64,000 nucleotides of DNA, taken from Marmoricola sp. OAE513 (GTDB lineage: Bacteria; Actinomycetota; Actinomycetes; Propionibacteriales; Nocardioidaceae). The notes under the pieces are model-generated. The model ran no database searches. It was not told the origin of the DNA and saw only the letters and a program-made list of their open reading frames with translations. Positions 16,930-25,965 of this stretch are shown piece by piece. Where the stretch lies: NCBI RefSeq assembly GCF_040546585.1, contig NZ_JBEPOC010000001.1, forward strand, positions 1,550,001 through 1,614,000, given 5' to 3'. A program made the translations under genes and the position numbers. Position 1 is the stretch's first letter; each line of letters opens with the position of its first letter.

Positions 16930-19077
16930 TCAGTCGTGGGGGATCTCGTCGATGACGGTCGCCCCGAGCCCGTTGATGAGCAGCTCGGTGCTGTCGTTCC
17001 CGACCTCGTCGATGTTCTCGTCGTCCGCGCTGACGTCGTCGTCGCGGGTGTCCACCGGCTTGTCCGGCTGCTCGCCGGTGCGGGTCGGCGAGATGTTGCT
17101 GCGCACCGCCGCGATCGTCTCGGGCTGCGGAGCAGCAGCCACCGGCCGCGTCGGCGCCTGCGGGGCAGCGGCCTCCTCGATCCACGCCGGCGGTCGTGAA
17201 CCCGCCTCGGGAGCAGGCGGCTCCGCAGGAACATCGGCCACCGGCACGAGCCGCGGCACCTCTGCCGTCGGCTCGGTCGCCGCCCGCGTCACCACGGGTC
17301 CGCCGGCGTCCGGGTCCGCCGAGGGATCCACGATCGCCTCCACCCGCCAGTCGGCCCCGATCACGTCGATCGCCGCCTGCCGGAGGATCTCTTCACTGCC
17401 GCCGCCGACGAACGAGTCCTTGGCCCCCGCGTTCTTGAACCCCACGGTCAGGATCCCGCCGTCCAACCCGATCACCTGAGCGTTCTGGCTCAGCAGGATC
17501 CAGGTGAACCGCCGCATCTCCTTGACCTTGTCCAACAGGTCCGGCCACAACCGCCGCGCATCAGCCAGACCCAACCCACCCGATGAAGCAGCAGGCGCAG
17601 CCGAAGCGGCGGGAGCAGGCGGTGCGGCGGGGGCAGCAGGGGCGGGCGGGGCAGGAACCGCAGCCTCGGCAGCGAGCTCGGGTGCCGACGTCGACGCCGC
17701 CTCCGAGCCGTGGATGGGACTGGCCCCCTCGGAGGGAGGCGCCGTACTGAGCTCGTCGAAGTGAACGACCGGAGAGGGTGGTTGGCTCACCGGAGGCGCC
17801 GGCGCCACCGGCCTCTCAGCCACCGGCGCAGGCTCAGCAGCGGGCGCCGCGGGGACAGGAGCCGGGGCAGCAGGTGCCGCCGCGGGAGCCGGTGTCGAGA
17901 CCACTCCCCCGATCTCCAACCGCTTCTCCATCCGGTCCAACCGAGCCGTCAGCCCGTCCGTCGAGTGGTCAGCCCCCGGCAGCAGCACTCGGGCACAGAT
18001 CAGCTCGAGCAGCAGCCGCGGCGTCGTCGCCCCCCGCATCTCGGTCAACCCCGCTGCCACGCAGTCCGCGGCCCGCACCAGGTCCGCGCGACCGAACCGT
18101 GCGGCCTGCGCGACCAGACGCTCGGCCTGGTCGTCGGGGACGTCGAGGAGCCCGGTGGTCGGGGCGTCAGGGACGGCGGCGACGATCACGAGGTCGCGCA
18201 GTCGTCGCAGCAGGTCCTCGGTGAACCGGCGCGGGTCCTGCCCGATCTCGATCACCTTGTCGACCACGGAGAAGACGGTGCGACCGTCTCCCGCGGAGAA
18301 CGCGTCGACGACCTGGTCGAGCAGCGCGTCGGGGGTGTAGCCGAGCAGACCGGCGGCCACGTCGTACGTCAGACCCGCGGGACCGGCGCCCCCGAGCAGC
18401 TGGTCGAGCACCGAGAGCGAGTCACGGGCCGAGCCCGCGCCGGCGCGGACGACGAGCGGCAGCGCCGCCGGCTCGATCGGCACGCCCTCGCGGCTGCAGA
18501 TCTCGGCCAGGTAATCGGAGAGCACGCGCGGCGGGATCAGGCGGAACGGGTAGTGGTGGGTGCGCGAGCGGATGGTCGGGATGACCTTCTCGGGCTCGGT
18601 GGTGGCGAAGATGAACTTGAGGTGCTCGGGCGGCTCCTCGACCAGCTTGAGCAGGGCGTTGAAGCCCTGCGTGGTCACCATGTGCGCCTCGTCGATGATG
18701 TAGACCTTGTAGCGGCTCGAGACCGGGGCGAAGAACGCCCGCTCGCGCAGGTCGCGCGCGTCGTCGACACCACCGTGGCTGGCCGCGTCGATCTCGATCA
18801 CGTCGAGCGACCCCGGGCCGCCGCGGGCCAGGTCGCGGCAGGACTGGCACTCGCCGCAGGGGTCGGAGATCGGCGCCTTCTCGCAGTTGAGCGCCCGCGC
18901 GAGGATGCGCGCGCTGGTGGTCTTGCCGCAGCCGCGGGGGCCGGAGAACAGGTAGGCGTGGTTCACCCGGTTGTTGGCGAGCGCGGACCGCAGAGGGTCG
19001 GTGACGTGGTCCTGGCCGATGACCTCGGCGAAGGACTCAGGCCGGTAGCGCCTGTACAAGGCGAGGTTGTGCTCCAC
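16930..19077 (-). CDS. dnaX: DNA polymerase III subunits gamma and tau
   Basis: A 715-residue clamp-loader ATPase. Walker A GPRGCGKT is at 46-53, zinc-binding cysteines at 65, 74, 77 and 80, DEAH-type Walker B in YIIDEAHM, the sensor in FATTEPEKV and the arginine finger in the GSARDSLSVLDQ region. A long Pro/Ala linker (about 395-520) precedes the tau C-terminus. GTG at 19077 is supported by TAGGGT (19084-19089) 6 nt upstream, so the transcript is probably leaderless. It heads the dnaX-ybaB-recR-DUF5063 operon. I see no A-rich slippery site in the linker that would obviously make a short gamma form. Confidence 0.97.
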   Translation of the reverse strand: MEHNLALYRRYRPESFAEVIGQDHVTDPLRSALANNRVNHAYLFSGPRGCGKTTSARILARALNCEKAPISDPCGECQSCRDLARGGPGSLDVIEIDAASHGGVDDARDLRERAFFAPVSSRYKVYIIDEAHMVTTQGFNALLKLVEEPPEHLKFIFATTEPEKVIPTIRSRTHHYPFRLIPPRVLSDYLAEICSREGVPIEPAALPLVVRAGAGSARDSLSVLDQLLGGAGPAGLTYDVAAGLLGYTPDALLDQVVDAFSAGDGRTVFSVVDKVIEIGQDPRRFTEDLLRRLRDLVIVAAVPDAPTTGLLDVPDDQAERLVAQAARFGRADLVRAADCVAAGLTEMRGATTPRLLLELICARVLLPGADHSTDGLTARLDRMEKRLEIGGVVSTPAPAAAPAAPAPVPAAPAAEPAPVAERPVAPAPPVSQPPSPVVHFDELSTAPPSEGASPIHGSEAASTSAPELAAEAAVPAPPAPAAPAAPPAPAASAAPAASSGGLGLADARRLWPDLLDKVKEMRRFTWILLSQNAQVIGLDGGILTVGFKNAGAKDSFVGGGSEEILRQAAIDVIGADWRVEAIVDPSADPDAGGPVVTRAATEPTAEVPRLVPVADVPAEPPAPEAGSRPPAWIEEAAAPQAPTRPVAAAPQPETIAAVRSNISPTRTGEQPDKPVDTRDDDVSADDENIDEVGNDSTELLINGLGATVIDEIPHD

Positions 19078-19165
19078 ACGTGAACCCTAGTCGGCACGGC
19101 CGACAACGGGCACAGTCGTGCCTGAGAACTCCCGAAGGGTGGACGACAGCCGGGAGCCGTCGAGG

Positions 19166-20020
19166 CTAGACGGGCGGACCGAAGCCGCACTTCACCGGGA
19201 CGGCCGGATCCAACCCGTGCAGGATCATCGACCCCACGCCGGTGTCGAACCCGATCCCGAAGTGGCCGACGGGGTCCGCCGGGCACTTGTCCTGCACGTA
19301 GTAGTTCTCCACGCCGGGCTCGCGGATGAATCCTTGCGAGGCGGGAGTCACGATCGCGTCGTACCGGGTGGCGATCACGACGTACCGGATCCCGGGCTGC
19401 GCGATGGGGCCCTGCGTCAGCCTGTCGGTCGCTGCGGACCCGGCAAGGAGGTCGGCGCACGCGAAGCAACCGCCCAGCCCGAGCAGCCCGGTCAGGACGG
19501 GTCGGAGTCCGGCCCGCTCGGCGAGGGCGAGGGCGCCGAACAGGGTGGTCCCGTGCGTCGGCGGCGTCAGCGAGACGACGGTCCCGACCCGGTCGCCGTA
19601 ACCGGCGACCTTGGGGACCCAGAGCGCCATGAACCCTCCGAGGGAGTGGCCCACGAGGTCGACCTTGCTCGCGTCCGTCTCGCTCAGGACGCGGTCGATG
19701 AAGCGACCGATCTCCTCCCCGGACCGGGCCACCGGCGCGTTGCCGTTGGCACCGGTGCTGTTCGCTCCGTAGTCCAGGGAGAAGGCGCAGTACCCGGCCT
19801 TCGCGACCGTCGTACCGTGCAGGAGCCACTGCTGGGAGCTGCTGCTCAGTCCGTGCAGCAGGACGACGGGTCGGGGATGCGTCGAGGAGGGCCGGCAGGA
19901 CCAGTCGTTCAGGCCCGAGGACGGCGCCGCGGGAGCAGCGGCGGCGAGCCGACCCGGAGCAAGAGCGGTCAGACCCACCAGCAAGGCGAGTGAGACGACC
20001 TTCGAGAACATGCTGCGCAT
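19166..20020 (-). CDS. secreted lipase/esterase (alpha/beta hydrolase)
   Basis: A 284-residue exported lipase. The signal peptide (1 to about 29, SLALLVGLTALAPGRLAAAAPA) is followed by the HG oxyanion motif in VVLLHGLSSSSQQW and the nucleophile elbow GHSLGG (S126). Paired cysteines (C42/C78 and others) could form disulphides in the exported protein. Sequence style fits the Streptomyces/Nocardioides EstA-like extracellular lipases. ATG at 20020 has GGGGG about 4 nt upstream; a second ATG at residue 4 is possible. It lies downstream of the GH25-like lipoprotein gene on the same strand. Confidence 0.88.
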   Translation of the reverse strand: MRSMFSKVVSLALLVGLTALAPGRLAAAAPAAPSSGLNDWSCRPSSTHPRPVVLLHGLSSSSQQWLLHGTTVAKAGYCAFSLDYGANSTGANGNAPVARSGEEIGRFIDRVLSETDASKVDLVGHSLGGFMALWVPKVAGYGDRVGTVVSLTPPTHGTTLFGALALAERAGLRPVLTGLLGLGGCFACADLLAGSAATDRLTQGPIAQPGIRYVVIATRYDAIVTPASQGFIREPGVENYYVQDKCPADPVGHFGIGFDTGVGSMILHGLDPAVPVKCGFGPPV

Positions 20021-20115
20021 TGAGCCCCCACGGCTACTCGAGTTCGCAGCAAAATAGCCCAGGTGCACGAGGCCCACCCGCGAAATTCGGCATGTCCTCG
20101 GTCGTCGCCGACGAG

Positions 20116-21078
20116 CTAGTACTGGTGGAACCAGCGGCCCAGCGTCGCCGCCACACCCGGGCAGGTGACGTTCCGGTCGCGACCGTCCTCGACCCACTGG
20201 CCGAACAGCGCGCGCCCACCCTGGATCGACCAGTCGGGTCCGCACCGGCTCAACGCCTCGGCCTTGGACGTCTGACCCGCCGCCCGCCACTCGACCGACC
20301 CCATCCGGAAGCCCCCGACGACCCGGCGCCACAGGGCAGGGGTCGAGTAGTACCCGATCTCGAAGCCGGCGTCGGTGTACCCGCGGGCCATCCCCTGGAC
20401 GACCGCCGCGTTGGCCTTCAGGTCGCTGCTCCACTCGAACTTCGGGACCGGCTCGACGTCGATCCAGATGATCGGCGTCTTGAGCCCGGACCGCTTCAAC
20501 GTGTCGAGGTTGAACAGCGCCGCCGCGTAGCCGACGTTCGCCAGCCTGCCGGCGAGGTTCTTGGTCGAGAACGGTCCGCGAGCGCCGTACGTCTTGAGCT
20601 CGGCCGGTCGCGGGTAGCTGACCACCGAGTACGCCGCCGCCATCAGGTGGCGGTCGGCCACCCACTTCTTCTGGCCGGCCAGGCACGGGTTCGGGTAGAA
20701 CGACGGGCCGTTGGTCAGGCCGATGATCACGAAATCCGCTGCCTTGGTCGGCATCGGAGCACCGAGGGTCCGCTTCTCCGGGATGCCGAGGCCCTTCGGG
20801 CACTGCGGCCAGCTGATGTCGGCGCCGAACACCTCGTCGGGGCGGCGCGGGACGTCGGGGACCTTCGGGGTGTTCGTGAGGTCCGGGATCGTGTCGGGAA
20901 CGTTGGTCGGGAGGTTGGTGGGGACCAGCTCGCCGTCCCCGTCGGTGGCCGCGGCGGACGGGGTCGCGGCGAGGCTCGGCGTTCCGGTGGTGGGCTTCTC
21001 CACCGCGCTGCCGCCGCAGCCGGCAAGCGCCCCTAGAGCCGCGAGGGCGACCAGGGACACCGCGAACGACCGAGACAT
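20116..21078 (-). CDS. lipoprotein with GH25-like (DUF1906-type) domain
   Basis: A 320-residue lipoprotein. The signal peptide ends in a lipobox LAGC (C21), followed by a Thr/Pro/Asp-rich linker to about 80. The globular domain starts GADISWPQCPKGLGIP and includes YPNPCLAGQKKW, IIWIDVEP and an exit strand ending WFHQY, a glycoside-hydrolase-25-like TIM barrel as in DUF1906 proteins. Such proteins are linked to cell-wall turnover, but the catalytic acid pair is not certain. TAGGAT at 21085-21090, 6 nt upstream of ATG, suggests leaderless expression. ffs lies just upstream on the same strand. Confidence 0.8.
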   Translation of the reverse strand: MSRSFAVSLVALAALGALAGCGGSAVEKPTTGTPSLAATPSAAATDGDGELVPTNLPTNVPDTIPDLTNTPKVPDVPRRPDEVFGADISWPQCPKGLGIPEKRTLGAPMPTKAADFVIIGLTNGPSFYPNPCLAGQKKWVADRHLMAAAYSVVSYPRPAELKTYGARGPFSTKNLAGRLANVGYAAALFNLDTLKRSGLKTPIIWIDVEPVPKFEWSSDLKANAAVVQGMARGYTDAGFEIGYYSTPALWRRVVGGFRMGSVEWRAAGQTSKAEALSRCGPDWSIQGGRALFGQWVEDGRDRNVTCPGVAATLGRWFHQY

Positions 21079-21101
21079 GGCCCGATCCTAGGCGGGAACG
21101 C

Positions 21102-21195
21102 GAAGGCCCCCCATGCACCCGGAAGAGCCCACCTGCCCTTGCTGCCTTCCGGCCCTGGGGGAGTTCAGTGAGATACCGCCGCATGGGGGGTTGGA
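21102..21195 (-). ncRNA. ffs: signal recognition particle RNA, small bacterial type
   Basis: The minus strand carries the conserved SRP domain IV core GGGCCGGAAGGCAGCAAGGG (GGAA tetraloop flanked by the Ffh-binding internal loops). The ends pair over 10 bp: 21107-21116 with 21181-21190. Length of about 94 nt fits the small 4.5S form of actinobacteria. The position next to dnaX and a tRNA-Ser is typical of the phylum. Exact ends are estimates. Confidence 0.93.
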
Positions 21196-21252
21196 GCGAG
21201 TCTAGATGAGGCGATTTCACTACGACGAATCAGGGACGGTAACCTCTCCGAC

Positions 21253-21337
21253 GGAGGTATCGCCTAGTGGCCTATGGCGCTCGCTTGGAAAGCGAGTTGG
21301 GTTAACGCCCTCCGGGGTTCGAATCCCCGTACCTCCG
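21253..21337 (+). tRNA. tRNA-Ser (anticodon GGA)
   Basis: Acceptor GGAGGTA pairs with TACCTCC. The anticodon stem CTCGC/GCGAG closes loop TTGGAAA, giving anticodon GGA. A long variable arm (class II tRNA) precedes the T-arm CGGGG-TTCGAAT-CCCCG. CCA is not encoded: the discriminator G is followed by CCG, unlike the tRNA-Pro above. Confidence 0.96.
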
Positions 21338-21487
21338 CCGGTGGACGGCGCCGCAGCGATGCGGCGCCGTTCGTGCTTTTCCGCGCGGGCGCGACCGCCC
21401 CCGCCCCTGCCATTGTCACGCGCGGGGCCTGTGGGGCTCCCCTCAGTCCCGACCGCGACAATTGCAGGTGCCCAGGTGCCCGGATAC

Positions 21488-22042
21488 TCAGAGCAGGAAC
21501 TCGGCCTCCACGTCGTACCGGGGCCGCCCGCCGGGACCCTCGCCCAGGTGGGAGGAGAACAGCGTGAACCGGTCGACCGGGAAATCCTCGGAGCGGTAGG
21601 TGTCGAGCACCCGCAGCCACCGGGTCGCCTCGAACGGGTGCCTGCTGCGGGCCAGTGTCAGGTGCGGGGTGAAGCGCTCCCGCAGTGTCTCCACCCCGTG
21701 CGTCGCTGCGGCGGTCCGGCAGCCGGCCGCCAGCCGGCCCAGCTCCTCGTCGTCGTCGGTGCGGACGCCGGCCCACAGCACCCGGGCACCCGCCACGTCC
21801 GGGAACGCTCCCGCTCCGCCGACCGACGCGACCAGCGTCCGACGACGTCCGGCGACCTCGGCCAGGGCGTCGACCAGACCGTCCAACGACCGGTCCGGTA
21901 CGTCGGGCAGGAAGGCCAGCGTCACGTGCCAGGTCTCCGGGCGGGTCCAGCGCAGCTCGGCTGCGTCGCGTCGTACGTCGAGGAAGGTGTCGAGGTCCTC
22001 GGTGATTCCCATCGGCGGGGCGACCGCCACGAACATGCGCAT
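21488..22042 (-). CDS. thpR: RNA 2',3'-cyclic phosphodiesterase / 2'-5' RNA ligase
   Basis: A 184-residue 2H-phosphoesterase. Both HxT motifs are present: HVTLAF (H39, T41) and HLTLAR (H127, T129), at the spacing usual for ThpR. The N-terminus MRMFVAVAPP matches the family's first strand. The enzyme opens 2',3'-cyclic phosphates on RNA and was first described as a 2'-5' tRNA ligase. ATG at 22042 is used; a second Met is at residue 3. It diverges from the lipase-fusion gene across a 105-bp gap. Confidence 0.92.
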   Translation of the reverse strand: MRMFVAVAPPMGITEDLDTFLDVRRDAAELRWTRPETWHVTLAFLPDVPDRSLDGLVDALAEVAGRRRTLVASVGGAGAFPDVAGARVLWAGVRTDDDEELGRLAAGCRTAAATHGVETLRERFTPHLTLARSRHPFEATRWLRVLDTYRSEDFPVDRFTLFSSHLGEGPGGRPRYDVEAEFLL

Positions 22043-22147
22043 CGACCAGGACGCTACGCCCCAGAGGCCGGTCGGCCCACCGATTTGTACGAGCGCGATC
22101 GCGGGACCCACCAGGCCGTCCAGCCACCGATCGGGGACCATGGACCC

Positions 22148-23848
22148 ATGACAGCGATGGTCAGATCCCTCCTTCTGATTCTCGGCGCTCTCGTCTCCGG
22201 GCTCGGCGCGGTGCTCGCCGCGCGCCCGTTCAGCTCCGTCGACACCCTCGGCCACCTCGTCGCGGCCGCCCTGGTCGCGCTCGCCGCCGGCACGGTGCTG
22301 GCGCGTCCGGCGCCGCGGGTCCCGGCAACCTGGTTCGCCGGCGGAGCCCTGGTCGTCGCAGGTGCGTCGGTCGAAGCGACCGGGTCCACCGTCGACCGGG
22401 TCGCCCTGCTCGCCGGCATCGCGCTGATCCTGGACGGTGTTGCCGGCCTGGCCGACGGTCGCCCCGGCGGACGGGGCTTCGGGCTCGTCGGCGCGCTGAT
22501 GGGTGCGGCGCTGATCGGCTGGCCGGACAAGACGGTGCTCCTGGTCGCCGTGGTCGTGGGCGCGCGGGCACTCTGGGCCGGAGTCACCGTCGGATGGATC
22601 GGCTACCGCGGCACCTTCGACGAGGCGCAGCCGTTCGAGCCCGGCGACCTGAGGCGCACGACGACCACCGTGGCCTCGGTCGTCGCGCTGGTGGTCGCCG
22701 CCGCGTTCGGTGGCGCCAGCGCGGTGCTGCACGACCGGGACACCAGCACCGGCCAGACCCAGCGGCTGCCGGTCTCCGACAAGCCCGGCAACCTCGTCAC
22801 GGCATCGCCGTACGCCGGCGGCGGCTCGGGAGGTGTCCGCGCCTGGCGGATCACCTACACGACCACGCGCGAGGACGGCCGGCCGACGATCGCCAGCGGC
22901 CTGGTCGTCGCGAAGGAGGCGGACGGCGGACCCCCGCGGCCGGTGATCGCCTGGGCGCACGGAACCACCGGCATCGCACCCTCGTGCGCACCGTCCCGCA
23001 GCACAGCAGCGGTCACCTCCAGCGCGATCCCGGCGCTCGCCGACGCGCTGGACGAGGGCTGGGCGATCGTCGCTCCGGACTACACCGGCCTGGAAGCAGA
23101 CGAGCCGAGCCCCTACCTGGTGGGTCAAGGGGAGGCTCGGGCGGTGCTCGACGGCGTTCGCGCGGCACGCCAGATCACCGGTCTCGAGCTCAGCCGCAAG
23201 ACGGTCGCCTGGGGGCACTCGCAGGGAGGCCACGCTGTCCTGTGGGCCGGCATGATCGCCCCGACCTATGCGCCGGGTGTCGACCTCGTCGGCGTCGCAG
23301 GCATCGCGCCTGCCACCGACCTCCCGGATCTCCTGGCCCGGTTCGTCAAGTTCCCCGCCGCCTCTCTCGTGCTGCTGACCTACGTCATCAGCGCCTACTC
23401 CGACACCTACCCGGACGTGGGCTTCGACGACTACGTCAAACCAGCTGCACGAGCGCCGGTGCGGAAGATCGCCGAGCTCTGCGCCACCGACGGTCAGCAG
23501 ATGGTCGCCGCGTCGAAGGCGTTCGACTTCTCCCAACCGTTCTACCAGCGCGACCCGGTCACCGGCCCGCTCGGCAGCAGGCTCGAGGACAACGTTCCCG
23601 ACGGCACGATCAAGGCCCCCGTGCTGATTGCTCAGGGCGCCCTGGACCCGGTGGTCGTTCCCCAGACGCAGGCGGCGTACGTGGCCGAACGGTGCGCGAA
23701 GGCCGGCAACGGTCCCCTGGAGTACAAGGAGTACCCCGACCGGGAGCACGTGAACATCGTCGCTGCGGACTCCCCGATGATCAACGACCTGGTGCTGTGG
23801 ACCTCGGACCGGTTCGACGGCAAGGAAGCCCCGACGACCTGCTCGTGA
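22148..23848 (+). CDS. membrane protein fused to secretory-lipase-like hydrolase
   Basis: A 566-residue protein. The N-terminal 160 residues form about six hydrophobic segments (LLLILGALVSGLGAVLA, LVAAALVALAAGTVLA, LVGALMGAALIGW and so on), like the HdeD/DUF308 membrane module. One further transmembrane segment (SVVALVVAAAFGGASAVL, about 180) leads to an alpha/beta-hydrolase of the LIP secretory-lipase type. HGTTG forms the oxyanion hole, GHSQGG carries the nucleophile S358, GALDPVVVP the acid and EHVNIV the histidine. The topology would put the hydrolase outside. Its stop abuts the mce-associated gene's stop (23848/23849). The fused architecture is unusual to me. Confidence 0.8.
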   Translation: MTAMVRSLLLILGALVSGLGAVLAARPFSSVDTLGHLVAAALVALAAGTVLARPAPRVPATWFAGGALVVAGASVEATGSTVDRVALLAGIALILDGVAGLADGRPGGRGFGLVGALMGAALIGWPDKTVLLVAVVVGARALWAGVTVGWIGYRGTFDEAQPFEPGDLRRTTTTVASVVALVVAAAFGGASAVLHDRDTSTGQTQRLPVSDKPGNLVTASPYAGGGSGGVRAWRITYTTTREDGRPTIASGLVVAKEADGGPPRPVIAWAHGTTGIAPSCAPSRSTAAVTSSAIPALADALDEGWAIVAPDYTGLEADEPSPYLVGQGEARAVLDGVRAARQITGLELSRKTVAWGHSQGGHAVLWAGMIAPTYAPGVDLVGVAGIAPATDLPDLLARFVKFPAASLVLLTYVISAYSDTYPDVGFDDYVKPAARAPVRKIAELCATDGQQMVAASKAFDFSQPFYQRDPVTGPLGSRLEDNVPDGTIKAPVLIAQGALDPVVVPQTQAAYVAERCAKAGNGPLEYKEYPDREHVNIVAADSPMINDLVLWTSDRFDGKEAPTTCS

Positions 23849-24748
23849 TCAGGCCCGGTTCAACCCGTCGACCAGCCACGTCCCCTTGACCCGGCGCAGG
23901 TCCACGAACAACCGCGACTCGGTGACGTCGGCGGAGTCGTCCGGGTTCAGGACCTGGTCGACGAAGACGAGCGTCCGCGCCTTGTCGCCGTTGCGCACGA
24001 CCAGTCCCGCTGCACGCACGTACGCCGCCGTGACCGACTTCTTCTCGGTCGCCAACGGCCGCACGGTCGCGTCGAAGGTCCGGGCGAAGTCGGCCGAGAA
24101 CGACCTGGTGAGCAGCGGAAGCGTCGACTCGAGATCCTCGTCGAGCTTCTTGTAGTCGTAGCTCAGCATCGAGGACAGTGCCTCGGCGGAGGCCGCGACG
24201 ATCGCGGTGCCTCCGCCCCGCAGCGTGCCGGGCTCGAACTCGCCGGGACCGGGGACGCCGGCCAGCTGGTCGAGCGTCGAGGTCGTCCAGCGCGACCCGG
24301 TCCTGTTCAGGGTGAGCCGCAGCCGGTACTCGTTCTCGGCGGGCACGCGGGTGCTCTCCTTGGTGGTCACGTTGATCGCAACCAGCACGACGGCCTTGGC
24401 GGGGTCGAAGGAGGCGATCGCCAGACCGTCGGTGGGGACCTGGGAGGACACCGCACGCTTGCGGTCCTGCACGTTCTTGATCACGACCGCGCGCTGGGCG
24501 GAGTACTCGCGCTCGAACTTGCCGCTGGCCAGGTCGAGCACCGCGTCGACCTGCTTCGCGACGTTCTCCGGATCCAGGGTGAAGAAGGCGATCGCCGTAC
24601 GCCGGGCCGCCACCAGGGCCGCCGCCTCGTTGGCTCCTGACGGGTCCTTCTCGGACTCGCTGCGTCCGAGCACGACGAGGGCGCCCACGACGACCGCCAC
24701 CAGCATCAGCACCGTGGCGACGGCGATGACCGAACGTCTACCGGTCAC
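23849..24748 (-). CDS. Mce-associated membrane protein
   Basis: A 299-residue single-pass protein: TM segment at about 5-26 (VIAVATVLMLVAVVVGALVVL), then an extracytoplasmic domain with two repeats of a cystatin/NTF2-like fold (TAIAFFTLDPENVAKQVDAVLDLASG... and SSMLSYDYKKLDEDLESTLPLLTRSF...). This is the Mas family that closes mce operons and stabilises the Mce complex. The GTG start overlaps the MceF stop (24745-24748), so it is the ninth and last gene of the operon. Confidence 0.85.
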   Translation of the reverse strand: MTGRRSVIAVATVLMLVAVVVGALVVLGRSESEKDPSGANEAAALVAARRTAIAFFTLDPENVAKQVDAVLDLASGKFEREYSAQRAVVIKNVQDRKRAVSSQVPTDGLAIASFDPAKAVVLVAINVTTKESTRVPAENEYRLRLTLNRTGSRWTTSTLDQLAGVPGPGEFEPGTLRGGGTAIVAASAEALSSMLSYDYKKLDEDLESTLPLLTRSFSADFARTFDATVRPLATEKKSVTAAYVRAAGLVVRNGDKARTLVFVDQVLNPDDSADVTESRLFVDLRRVKGTWLVDGLNRA

Positions 24749-25965
24749 GGGTTGGGGACGTTCTGGGAGCCGCGGATGTTGGGCTGGCCGGGATCGGTGG
24801 GCGAAGCGGTGCACGCGGCCTTCGGGTTCGGCTCGCTGTCCTGGCTCTGCTTCGGCCCTCCCTTGAGCGGGGTGCCGTCCGGCAAGTGCTTCACGGTGCC
24901 TTCATACCCCTTGGTGCACGAGGCGTAGGCGGGAGTGCCCGGAGTTTCCGGCAGCTGGACAGCCAGGTGGGCGCTGTAGACCGGTCGCCCCTGGGCGTCG
25001 TACCGGCAGGTCGACTGGATCGGTTTGCCGGTCTTGGCGTCCAGCTCGTCGCAGTAGCGGAAGGAGGTGGCGTTGACCTCCAGCACCCACGGGAAGATCG
25101 CGAGCGTCTTGCGCAGCGCCGGCAACCGCTCGGCAGCGACCTCGGTCAGGGTGACCAGGTTGCCGAGCAGCCCGGGCAGCGCCGGGCGCAGGTCCTTGAG
25201 CAACCCGGTCACCTCGGTGCCGGCCTTGACCCCGGAGACGAAGACGTCGGCGAAGACCGGGTTCAGGTTCTCCAGGGTGCCGAGCACCGACCCGGCGGTG
25301 CGCAGGGCCGTCCGGGTGGCCGGCGCCAGGTCGACCTGGGTGTCGAGGGCGACCTTCGCCGAGTCGATCAGCCGGTTGAGGTCCGAGAGCCCGTCGAGCG
25401 AGGCCCTGGTGGCGCGGTCGGAGGCGTCGATCAGCCGACCGAGGTCGGCCCCGCGTCCACCGAAGGCGTCACTGGCCTCCGTCAGTGCGGTCGTGAGCTT
25501 CTTCGGGTCGATCGAACCGGCCAGCGCCTCGGTGTGCGCGAGCAGGTCCTCGACCGCGACCGGGGTGGAGGTGTCGGCGATGCCGATGACGTCCCCGTCG
25601 GCGAGGTACGGCGCGCCGCTGGAACGCGGCTCGAGCTCGATGTACTGCTCGCCGATCGCCGACTTGCTGCCGATGAGGGCGGTCACGTCGGCCGGGATCT
25701 CGACGCCCTTGTCGATCGCGATGACGACGGTCGTCCCGGACCCGGGCCCTGGCTTGATCTCCTTCACGCTGCCCACCCGGGTGCCGAGCAGGTCGACGTC
25801 GGCGCGCGCGTAGATGCCGCCCGAGCTCGCGAACTGCGCCTCGATCTCGTACGGCGGCGAGAAGACCTTGCCGACACCGAGCAGGTTCACCGCGCCGTAC
25901 GAGACCGCGAGCACCGTGACGAGCGCGAACACGACGAGCTGGATCTTGGTCAGACGGGAGATCAC
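24745..25965 (-). CDS. mceF: MCE family protein MceF
   Basis: A 406-residue Mce protein: N-terminal TM (about 7-30), the MCE/MlaD domain (IEAQFASSGGIYARADVDLLGTRVGSVKEI, GSKSAIGEQYIELEP), then a long alpha-helical region. The Cys-containing C-terminal tail (YCDELDAKTGKPIQ, PKAACTASPTDPGQPN) is extended and Pro-rich. As in the whole locus, the start overlaps the previous stop by ATGA. Mce subunits form a tunnel carrying lipids or sterols to the YrbE permease. Confidence 0.9.
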   Translation of the reverse strand: MISRLTKIQLVVFALVTVLAVSYGAVNLLGVGKVFSPPYEIEAQFASSGGIYARADVDLLGTRVGSVKEIKPGPGSGTTVVIAIDKGVEIPADVTALIGSKSAIGEQYIELEPRSSGAPYLADGDVIGIADTSTPVAVEDLLAHTEALAGSIDPKKLTTALTEASDAFGGRGADLGRLIDASDRATRASLDGLSDLNRLIDSAKVALDTQVDLAPATRTALRTAGSVLGTLENLNPVFADVFVSGVKAGTEVTGLLKDLRPALPGLLGNLVTLTEVAAERLPALRKTLAIFPWVLEVNATSFRYCDELDAKTGKPIQSTCRYDAQGRPVYSAHLAVQLPETPGTPAYASCTKGYEGTVKHLPDGTPLKGGPKQSQDSEPNPKAACTASPTDPGQPNIRGSQNVPNP

